13,458 nt of DNA from Pseudomonadota bacterium (GTDB taxonomy: Bacteria; Pseudomonadota; Gammaproteobacteria; Steroidobacterales; Steroidobacteraceae). This document shows, piece by piece, positions 1-6,007 of this stretch; position 1 is the first letter of the stretch; every line of letters begins with the position of its first letter. The position numbers and the translations under genes are program-made. The notes under the pieces were generated by a model. It was not told the DNA's origin. It saw only the letters and a program-made list of their open reading frames with translations, and did no database searches. The DNA lies in NCBI GenBank assembly GCA_021826035.1, contig JAKBBE010000069.1, forward strand, positions 1 through 13,458, read 5' to 3'.

Positions 1-845
1 GCGGAGCGCAGCATGGCGAGCGCAGCGTAGGTGACGACCGCGGCAACCAGCCAGCGAAGCAGGTGCGACGGCAACCGCTTCACGACCAACGCGGCGATCA
101 CCGCACCGAGGACACCGGCAGTGGCGATTCCGACGGCAGGGCCCCAGGCGAAGCGGCCGCTACGCAGGAAACGCACGCCCGCGGCCGGCAGCATCATCGC
201 ACCCGAGCCCATCATGATTGGAAACGCCGCGCGCACGTTGAAGCCGAGCAGCGCCAGCACGACCATGGTCGGGGCATACCAGCCGATGCCGATGGTCGAG
301 AGTGCGCCAAGGACGAAATTGGTTGCGACCGCCGCGACGAACCGCCAGCCGCTCAGCGACAGCGCCGTACCGCCGACCGGGAAGGCCCCGAGATTGCCGA
401 TGACGAAGAACACCGCCGCAGTCAACAGGGCGGCCCCCATGAACAGCTGGATCGAGCGGCGGCGCATGCGGCTGACGACACCCGCGCCGAGCCACGCGCC
501 CGCGGTGGCGCTCGCGACCATCACGAGCAGCAGTTTCGGGTCGACGGCGATGAGGGTGACGAAGATGATCGTCTCGGCGATGCCCACCGAAACGCTGCCG
601 ACGGTGAGGGTTCCCGGGATGAGCTCATCGCGCGGTCGGCCGCGGAACTTGTACAGCGCCGTGGTGGTGGCATACGAGCCGATACCGAGGGCATCCCCAA
701 AGTTCGTGAGAAACCCAATGCCGAGGTCCGACCAGGTGGGCCGCTCGCGCAGCTCGCGACGACGGGCAATCACCACCCACTGGGCGAAGAACCCAATGCT
801 CAGGATCCCGATCACCGTCAGCAGCACGATCTCCGCGGGGCTCAT
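1..845 (-). CDS. TauE/SafE-family membrane permease (3' end cut by window)
   Basis: Open frame from ATG at 845 to the window edge, 281 codons without a stop, so the C-terminus is missing. The protein is strongly hydrophobic with several membrane segments, the first at about residues 4-25. It has the Gly/Pro-rich pattern of the TauE/SafE (old DUF81) family, for example GIGWYAPTMVVLALLGF followed by AAFPIMMGSGAMMLP. Family members are inner-membrane carriers linked to export of sulfite or other organosulfur anions, or to uptake of small anions; the substrate cannot be read from sequence. The start codon overlaps the stop of the upstream FAD oxidoreductase as ATGA, so the two are probably translationally coupled and the carrier may move a substrate or product of that enzyme. 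Family assignment is confident, substrate unknown. Confidence 0.85.
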   Translation of the reverse strand, partial: MSPAEIVLLTVIGILSIGFFAQWVVIARRRELRERPTWSDLGIGFLTNFGDALGIGSYATTTALYKFRGRPRDELIPGTLTVGSVSVGIAETIIFVTLIAVDPKLLLVMVASATAGAWLGAGVVSRMRRRSIQLFMGAALLTAAVFFVIGNLGAFPVGGTALSLSGWRFVAAVATNFVLGALSTIGIGWYAPTMVVLALLGFNVRAAFPIMMGSGAMMLPAAGVRFLRSGRFAWGPAVGIATAGVLGAVIAALVVKRLPSHLLRWLVAAVVTYAALAMLRS

Positions 846-2170
846 GCCGGTGCCCCCGAGGAGCGGCGCAGCGCCCGGTCGAGCGCATCGCGGGTCTGCA
901 GGTAGCGGATCGTCGCGCGCGCAGCCACGCGGCTCAGGCTGTGCAGGCGCAGCGGCCGCACCGGCGTGAGCGGAAAGCCGAGGCTCGCGGCCGGCTCACC
1001 AAGCGCACGGCGCCCCAGGACCCGGCCGAGCGTCGTCGCCATGGCAACACCTCGGCCGTTGTACCCCAGGCCCGCAAGCAACCCGGGCTCGGGCTCGTGC
1101 AGGTGCGGTACCCCGTCCCGGGTCATCGCCACGAATCCTCCCCAGCGGTATTCGATCGCCACGCCGGCGAGTTCCGGATACAACTCGGTCATCGCCCGTT
1201 CGTGGATCGGCGTCGCCGCCGGGATCGGAATGTCGGCAAACTGCCCACGGGTGCCAAGCACGAACCGCCCGGTCGCATCGAGCCGGTAATAGCGCAGGAT
1301 GCGCTGCGTGTCGGAAACGGATTGCCCGCGCGGCAGGATCTTTGCCCGCAATTGCGGCGACAGCGGCGCGGTGGCCACCTGAATGGACGGCACGACAACC
1401 ACCGTGCGCCGCAGGCTGTCGAATGTCCGATCCGTATAGGCGTCGGTCGCGACGATGACGGTCTGCGCCGACACCGTGCCGCGCGCCGTCTCGACATGCC
1501 ACACCTCGCCGCGACGTGTCAGTCGGATCGCAGCACTGCGCTCATACACGCGCGCTCCGTGACTGAGGCATGCCCGCGCCAGGCCGCGCAAGTAGGCAAG
1601 CGGCTGCACCGTGCCACCGCGTCGATCGATCCAGCCGCCGCAATAGCGGCGCGATCCGGTCAGCTCGGCCGCTTCGCGTTCGGAAACCACCGCGACGTCG
1701 GCGCCGCGGGCGCGCCACTGCCGGGCACGGCGCTCCAGGGGCTGCAACTGCCCCTCGCTGACGGCGAGTTGCAACCAGCCGGTGCGCACCGCGTCGCATT
1801 CGATCGCATGTTGCCGGATGAGGTCAAAGACCAGATCCGGCGCCGCGCCGGAGCTCTCGGCAAACTGCGCACCGAGTTGCTCACCGTAAAGCTGCTCGAG
1901 CGCCTCAGGATCATGCTTCAGGCCGGCGATGACCTGTCCGCCGTTCAGACCCGAGCCGCCGCCGCCGATTTCGCCGGCCTCGAGCACCAGAACGTCGCGG
2001 CCCGCACAGGCCACATGCAGCGCGGCCGACAGGCCGGTGTATCCGGCGCCGATTACTGCGATTTCCGCGCGCGCGTCTGCGGCAAGTGGCGGCAAGGTCG
2101 CCATCGGTTCGCAGCTCGCCATCCACAGCGAGCCCGCCGTCGAAGTCTGGTTGACCCGACCCCCATGCAT
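842..2170 (-). CDS. FAD-dependent amine/amino-acid oxidoreductase (PuuB/DadA-like, DAO family)
   Basis: 442 residues. An N-terminal Rossmann dinucleotide site, VIGAGYTG at about residues 39-46, is followed by the strand ending in acidic E64 and then GSGLNGGQV at 72-80, the pattern of glycine-oxidase/gamma-glutamylputrescine-oxidase flavoproteins. The C-terminal half carries ILRYYRLD, then EYRWGGFVAMTRDGVPHL and GLGYNGRGVAMAT, which match the PuuB-type substrate and FAD-closing segments as I recall them. Such enzymes oxidise a C-N bond of an amine or amino acid to an aldehyde or keto acid plus ammonia, usually giving H2O2. I chose the ATG at 2170 because the SLW motif near residue 14, typical before the Rossmann fold in relatives, lies downstream of it; there is no clear Shine-Dalgarno sequence. 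It shares ATGA with the next permease gene and lies in an amine-type cluster. The exact substrate is unknown. Confidence 0.88.
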   Translation of the reverse strand: MHGGRVNQTSTAGSLWMASCEPMATLPPLAADARAEIAVIGAGYTGLSAALHVACAGRDVLVLEAGEIGGGGSGLNGGQVIAGLKHDPEALEQLYGEQLGAQFAESSGAAPDLVFDLIRQHAIECDAVRTGWLQLAVSEGQLQPLERRARQWRARGADVAVVSEREAAELTGSRRYCGGWIDRRGGTVQPLAYLRGLARACLSHGARVYERSAAIRLTRRGEVWHVETARGTVSAQTVIVATDAYTDRTFDSLRRTVVVVPSIQVATAPLSPQLRAKILPRGQSVSDTQRILRYYRLDATGRFVLGTRGQFADIPIPAATPIHERAMTELYPELAGVAIEYRWGGFVAMTRDGVPHLHEPEPGLLAGLGYNGRGVAMATTLGRVLGRRALGEPAASLGFPLTPVRPLRLHSLSRVAARATIRYLQTRDALDRALRRSSGAPA

Positions 2171-2173
2171 ATT

Positions 2174-2205
2174 GATTATCGATATTTATAAATCGAGTAA
2201 TAATC
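2174..2205. promoter_or_regulatory. AT-rich nested palindromes just upstream of the FAD oxidoreductase
   Basis: This AT-rich patch in otherwise GC-rich DNA ends a few bases before the oxidoreductase ATG. Outer arms GATTAT (2174-2179) and ATAATC (2200-2205) are inverted. Inside them TCGAT (2179-2183) pairs with ATCGA (2192-2196), and ATTTATAAAT (2184-2193) is a perfect 10-base palindrome. It could be a promoter -10 region with an operator; no good -35 box was found. Regulator and transcription start are unknown. Confidence 0.4.
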
Positions 2206-2354
2206 CAGGATAGGCCAGCCCCTGGGGCGGCGTCAATCGGCCGCCGGGCGTGGCATGGGGTGGCAGAGCGACGCTGGGGCCCGGCCCGGATCGCCGGGTG
2301 CGAGAACCTGACTCCGGCCGCGGCGGTGCAGCGCGAGCGCGGGGGGCGGAGCGT

Positions 2355-2948
2355 TCAGCCCGAGGACGAGGCGCGCTTGGCGAGGTACTCCTGGACTGAG
2401 CGCATGCCGAGCTCATGCGCCGAGACCAGGCTTTCGAGGTGCTCGCGGGAATTGACTAGCCCCTGCGCAGCGATGATGCCGAGTTCATTCACCAGCACCG
2501 CGTAAGGCAGCTTGGCCACCTGGAAGGCCCGGCCCGCCTCGGGTGCATTGACGAAGCGATCGGGCGCGAGCCCGTGCCGCTCGGCCATCTGGCGCTGCTG
2601 ATCGAGATCCCCATCGCCGACAAACAGCAGATCCAGCCGCTCACTCTGCGCAAATGCCTTGACCGTCGGCATCAACGACTTGCAGATCGGACAGGTCGGC
2701 GCGACGAAAAAGAGCAGTCGCAACGGGGCCCCTGGCCGCGGCCCGCCGATCTCGACGGGATTCCCGGCGAGCGCGTGCACGGTGAGCTGCGGGGCGGCCT
2801 CGCCGGTCTGCGGCCCACGTCCGAGGGCCAGGGCTCCGACCGGGGCAATGCGCTCATGCAGCACACCCACCTGGCGCGCCAACGCCAATACCGCCACCGC
2901 AAGCGCGACGATAGCAACCCACAACATGACCTGGGAAACCAGCAGCAT
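2355..2948 (-). CDS. mauD: MauD-like periplasmic thioredoxin-fold protein
   Basis: 197 residues from the ATG at 2948; a TTG one codon upstream is an alternative start. An N-terminal membrane anchor (about residues 1-25) is followed by a periplasmic thioredoxin-fold domain with active-site motif CPIC at 86-89 inside FVAPTCPICK. The later cis-proline segment KLPYAVLVNELGII and the C-terminal GLVNSREHLESL are typical of MauD. In known systems MauD acts with MauE in disulfide handling and maturation of the cysteine-rich small subunit of methylamine or aromatic amine dehydrogenase. AGAGG lies about 8 bases before the ATG. The start overlaps the mauE stop by one base (TGATG). No amine dehydrogenase subunit is in the window, so the client here is unknown. 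The order mauE-mauD matches classical mau clusters. Confidence 0.85.
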   Translation of the reverse strand: MLLVSQVMLWVAIVALAVAVLALARQVGVLHERIAPVGALALGRGPQTGEAAPQLTVHALAGNPVEIGGPRPGAPLRLLFFVAPTCPICKSLMPTVKAFAQSERLDLLFVGDGDLDQQRQMAERHGLAPDRFVNAPEAGRAFQVAKLPYAVLVNELGIIAAQGLVNSREHLESLVSAHELGMRSVQEYLAKRASSSG

Positions 2949-3490
2949 CAAGCAAACCTCTTGCGAAGCTCCGCCGAAGACCGAAGCAGCGCGAGCAACT
3001 GGTCAAACGCACGGTACAGCGAGTAGGCCGCAATCCCGGCCCCGACGCCATCCACCCACTGCAACGGCGCCGCGAGCGGCGTTGTCGCGACAAACAGAGA
3101 CGAGAGCGCGGCGGAAAGCACGAGGTTACGCCCGATCAACCCGCCGCTCAACGTCTGGCGCAAACCCGACTGGAAGCAGCCACAGTCGATCTCCCGCCGG
3201 CCACGGACGAGATTGATGGCCATCGCCACCGCAAAGAGGCTGAGCAGCGCGATCGCGAGCGCCACGCCCGCCTTGAGATACAGCCCGCCGGCCAGCGACA
3301 GCACCACCAGAATCTCCAGCGCAACCGTTCCCCATGCGGCGGGCACGGACAGTGCCTCGGGCAACAGGCGATAGTTTGCGACTACCCCGGCGAGTTCATG
3401 GCGATGCGTGATCTTTCCGGCGACCGCTGTCGCGAACACCAGCGCTCCGAGCAGGCGACACGCCAGCGCGATGGACGGGTCGATCGTCAT
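2948..3490 (-). CDS. mauE: MauE-like membrane protein
   Basis: 180 residues from ATG at 3490; the frame stays open further upstream, but that part lacks hydrophobic character. About four membrane segments are visible, with the sequence DCGCFQSG at residues 102-109. The paired cysteines C103 and C105 in a CGCF motif are the hallmark of MauE/DoxX-like proteins that exchange electrons or disulfides across the membrane. MauE works with MauD, which follows directly and overlaps its stop by one base. Its own ATG overlaps the stop of the upstream 93-residue ORF as ATGA, which both supports this start and suggests that ORF is translated. In known clusters mauE follows the large-subunit gene mauB; here it follows a permease and a small ORF instead. 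The role in this locus is inferred only. Confidence 0.82.
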   Translation of the reverse strand: MTIDPSIALACRLLGALVFATAVAGKITHRHELAGVVANYRLLPEALSVPAAWGTVALEILVVLSLAGGLYLKAGVALAIALLSLFAVAMAINLVRGRREIDCGCFQSGLRQTLSGGLIGRNLVLSAALSSLFVATTPLAAPLQWVDGVGAGIAAYSLYRAFDQLLALLRSSAELRKRFA

Positions 3491-3768
3491 CGGACCGCCT
3501 GCCACGCTCGCAAGTGCCACGCACCACGCAATACTTCGATCATGTCGCGAACTCGTTCGTCGCCGCGAGGAATTGAAGGGACCGTCGCAATGGTATCGGT
3601 GTGCCCGTGGCACAGCAATCCCGACTCCCCGCTGTGCCGTGAGCGCTTCGCCGCGATCCCTCGGGCACCCGGGCGTGCGGACAGCGGCCCGGCCCGCTGC
3701 GGCAACGGACCGACGGGATCGAGGGGCGCGCAGTCCGGGCGGTGCGCAAACCAGTCAACAGTGGACAC
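3487..3768 (-). CDS. Unrecognised 93-residue protein between permease and mauE
   Basis: I do not recognise this ORF. It begins with GTG at 3768, 24 bases after the permease stop, and ends in TGA overlapping the mauE ATG (ATGA). No good Shine-Dalgarno sequence precedes the GTG, so translation may depend on reinitiation after the permease. It is in the same frame as the permease, separated by the amber codon at 3793-3795. The protein is rich in Pro, Arg and Gly, with two cysteines at about residues 13 and 53 (DCAPLDPVG and GLLCHGHTD), and has no signal peptide or membrane segment. Its C-terminal third (RGDERVRDMIEVLRGAW) looks more protein-like than the rest. It does not resemble the large or small subunit of amine dehydrogenase. 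It may be a real small gene, a decayed remnant or chance; the overlap with mauE is the main support. Confidence 0.4.
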   Translation of the reverse strand: MSTVDWFAHRPDCAPLDPVGPLPQRAGPLSARPGARGIAAKRSRHSGESGLLCHGHTDTIATVPSIPRGDERVRDMIEVLRGAWHLRAWQAVR

Positions 3769-3792
3769 GCGGTGCGATCGGCGTCGATCGTG

Positions 3793-5220
3793 CTATCGCG
3801 ATCGCTCGGCCTTGCGGTGACGCACCAACACGTACGCCGCAAAGGCGATCAGGATGGAGATTGCGCTGGCCCAGAATTGACTGCGCATGTCCTTGTCGAG
3901 AGCCATGGCCACGAGCACCAGCACCATCGCCACGACCGCGGCATAGCTGGCCCACGGAAAGAACCACATCTTCAGCGACGGCGGCCCCATTCCAGCGCGC
4001 TCGCGCCTTCGGCGCAGGCGGATCTGGGCGAGCACCGTGATCATGTAGATCACGACGATCAACGCCCCCGACGCGTTCACCAGAAACGCAAAGACGGCCG
4101 AGGGCGCGAGGTCATGGGCGATGATGCCCAGCATCCCGGCGGCGGTCCCGATCAGCACCGAGTTGGCGGGCACGTGCCTCGCGTTCAGCCGCACCAGAGC
4201 GCGCGGCGCGTCTCCGCGGGCGGCCAGAATGAACAGTACGCGCGAAACCACGTAGAACGACGAGTTGAGGCATGACAGCACCGCCGTCAGGATGATCGCG
4301 CTCATGATCGGCGCCGCGTAGGGCACCTTGATCGAGGCGAGCGCGATGACGAATGGCGAGACGCCCGGGGGCACCTTGTCCCAGGCCACGATACAGACGA
4401 TGAAGCCGATGGAGCCGAGATAGAAGAGCAGAATGCGCCAGACGACGGTCGCGACCATGTGTGCGACCGCCTGCGCCGGATCGGGAGACTCCACGGCTGC
4501 GATGGTGGCGATCTCCGCTCCCATCATGGAAAAAAACACGGTAGTCACCGCCGTGATGACCGCCATGGGCCCCTTGGGGAATAGCCCGCCATGGGCGCTC
4601 CAGAGTTGCCATATGCCCTGATGCGGCCCCATCGCACCGCCGAGAAACGCGGCGCAGGCTGCAATGAACGCGACGATGGCGGCCACTTTGATGGAGGCGA
4701 ACCAGAACTCGAATTCGCCGTACGAGCGCGTGGACATCAGATTCACGCCCGTCATCGCCGCCATCAGCCCTGCGCCGATCACGAGCTTTGGCACCCCCGG
4801 GAACCACCCCTGCAGGATCACCGCGCCGGCAATGGCCTCGACAGGAATCACGATGACCCAGAAATACCAGTACAACCAGCCCACCGTGAAGCCGGCCCAG
4901 TCGCCGAATCCCGCGCGCGAGAACTCGGTGAACGAGCGGATTTCCGGATGCGCCACCGCCATCTCGCCGAGACACCGCATGACGATTAGGAACAGCACAC
5001 CCGTGAGCGCGTAGGTGAGGATCACCATCGGACCGGTCGCGGCAATGGCGACGCTGCTGCCGACGAACAGCCCCGCACCGATGATGCCGCCGATGCTGAT
5101 CATCGTCACATGCCGGGGACGCAGCGAGCGGCTGAGCTCGGGAACGTGGTCCTGTGCGCACGGGGACGCCACAGGAGTCGCTCCCACCGGTGCGGGCGTG
5201 TCTTTGGCCGTTGCAGTCAT
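3793..5220 (-). CDS. APC-family amino acid permease, GabP-like
   Basis: 475 residues from ATG at 5220, preceded by a weak purine run (AGAGAG). The frame extends upstream to 5292, but the extension is not hydrophobic. About twelve membrane helices follow a cytoplasmic N-terminus. The first carries GGIIGAGLFVGSS at about 44-56, the APC substrate-binding signature. Also visible are GWLYWYFWVIVIPVEA, YGEFEFWFASIKV, MGAEIATIAAVESPDP and CLNSSFYVVSRVLF, all closely matching my memory of Escherichia coli GabP. The likely role is proton-coupled uptake of GABA or a related amino acid across the inner membrane. It is the first gene of the amine-type cluster and is followed by a small ORF, mauE, mauD and a flavin amine oxidase, so it probably brings in the enzyme's substrate or a downstream metabolite. 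Family confident, substrate unproven. Confidence 0.9.
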   Translation of the reverse strand: MTATAKDTPAPVGATPVASPCAQDHVPELSRSLRPRHVTMISIGGIIGAGLFVGSSVAIAATGPMVILTYALTGVLFLIVMRCLGEMAVAHPEIRSFTEFSRAGFGDWAGFTVGWLYWYFWVIVIPVEAIAGAVILQGWFPGVPKLVIGAGLMAAMTGVNLMSTRSYGEFEFWFASIKVAAIVAFIAACAAFLGGAMGPHQGIWQLWSAHGGLFPKGPMAVITAVTTVFFSMMGAEIATIAAVESPDPAQAVAHMVATVVWRILLFYLGSIGFIVCIVAWDKVPPGVSPFVIALASIKVPYAAPIMSAIILTAVLSCLNSSFYVVSRVLFILAARGDAPRALVRLNARHVPANSVLIGTAAGMLGIIAHDLAPSAVFAFLVNASGALIVVIYMITVLAQIRLRRRRERAGMGPPSLKMWFFPWASYAAVVAMVLVLVAMALDKDMRSQFWASAISILIAFAAYVLVRHRKAERSR

Positions 5221-5915
5221 ACTTACACTCTCTGTGAAACGGGTGCGTTCGAGAACGAAGACTTCGGAGGCGGCGGCAGTGTCGGCGCGCAACCCAGAGT
5301 CGCTCTGCGCTCACCGACGCGGTCGTTCGGGGGCTCGACGTCCGGGCGCCGCCCATCATGGCGTCGGGTTGCCCAGCGCGGCGAGCCAAGACGACTGTGC
5401 TGACAGCAGATCGGGCGCAGCAGGATATCTCTCCGAGGGCGGTCACCACGACGATGCCGCCTCCCCCCAAAGTAATTTGCCCTAGGGTATCCAGTTTGCG
5501 CTTGGGCGACCACTGGCACGAACCGCCCGATCGTCGCCGGCGAACACGAGTCGGCACCGCAATCTTGTGCGACCTCGCCCGCGGGCCGCCCGGTCAAGCG
5601 CACCCCTCAACGCACGCGCCGCGGATCGTCGAGCTTGGCAAAAGCGTGAATGTTCAATGGGTTGCCCACCCCCACCCCACCGAGCCAGATACTGTCCACT
5701 CACCGCCATGCCGCGGAACAGCACCCATCGCACCCACTCAGCCTCGCGGCGACACGGGCGGAGCCGAACACGTGTCCGCCACCGGCCATCGCACGCGCAC
5801 AGCAGCGCGCACCGCGCGTCTGAGGCTCGCCCCGACGACCTCAAACAAATCCCCTGCCGGCGAGCTCCGTTCACCGCACGCGCAGGGCAACGCACCGGAT
5901 TTCCGCCGCGCACGA
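5221..5915. other. Long intergenic stretch between divergent permease and TonB-receptor genes
   Basis: I find no convincing gene here. Open frames on both strands have Arg/Pro/Ala-rich translations without domains. The stretch should contain the promoter of the minus-strand permease and that of the plus-strand receptor. A perfect CCCTAGGG palindrome (5480-5487) sits in a locally AT-richer patch (about 5468-5495) and could be an operator; no clear sigma-70 promoter was identified. Confidence 0.5.
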
Positions 5916-5987
5916 GCTACTAGCGCTGGTAGTAGCCGCAGCGCGCATGAAACCATGCGCCGCGCGTCGGCAATCGCCGCAAGGCGA
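5916..5987 (+). promoter_or_regulatory. Three consecutive hairpins in the leader of the TonB-receptor gene
   Basis: Three perfect stems lie in series just upstream of the receptor. GCTACTA (5916-5922) pairs with TAGTAGC (5930-5936). GCGCATG (5943-5949) pairs with CATGCGC (5954-5960) around an AAAC loop. TCGCC (5974-5978) pairs with GGCGA (5983-5987) around a GCAA tetraloop of the stable GNRA type. The ribosome-binding site AGGGGAG follows at 5998-6004. The first could equally be a protein operator. It matches no riboswitch class I know, and short stems also arise by chance in GC-rich DNA. Confidence 0.35.
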
Positions 5988-6007
5988 GTCGCGACGCAGG
6001 GGAGTCC

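Noticed and set aside
31..969. Long plus-strand ORFs (312 and 280 residues)
   Set aside because: They lie antisense to the TauE/SafE gene, and their translations are Arg/Pro/Ala-rich or Asp/His/Arg-rich with no domain; GC-rich codon bias creates such shadows.
941..2191. 416-residue plus-strand ORF
   Set aside because: It is entirely antisense to the FAD oxidoreductase, whose motifs are unambiguous; this frame shows none.
2285..2298. Hairpin CCCGG-ATCG-CCGGG after mauD as a terminator
   Set aside because: The stem is only five base pairs and no T-run follows on the minus strand; such stems are common at this GC content.
3487..3792. Remnant of mauB or mauA (amine dehydrogenase subunit) upstream of mauE
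   Set aside because: I translated all three minus-strand frames and found neither the many cysteines of the small subunit nor the beta-propeller repeats of the large subunit.
4112..5557. 481-residue minus-strand ORF overlapping the permease in another frame
   Set aside because: The translation is Arg/His/Gly-rich, with no membrane segments, while the overlapping frame encodes a clear APC permease.
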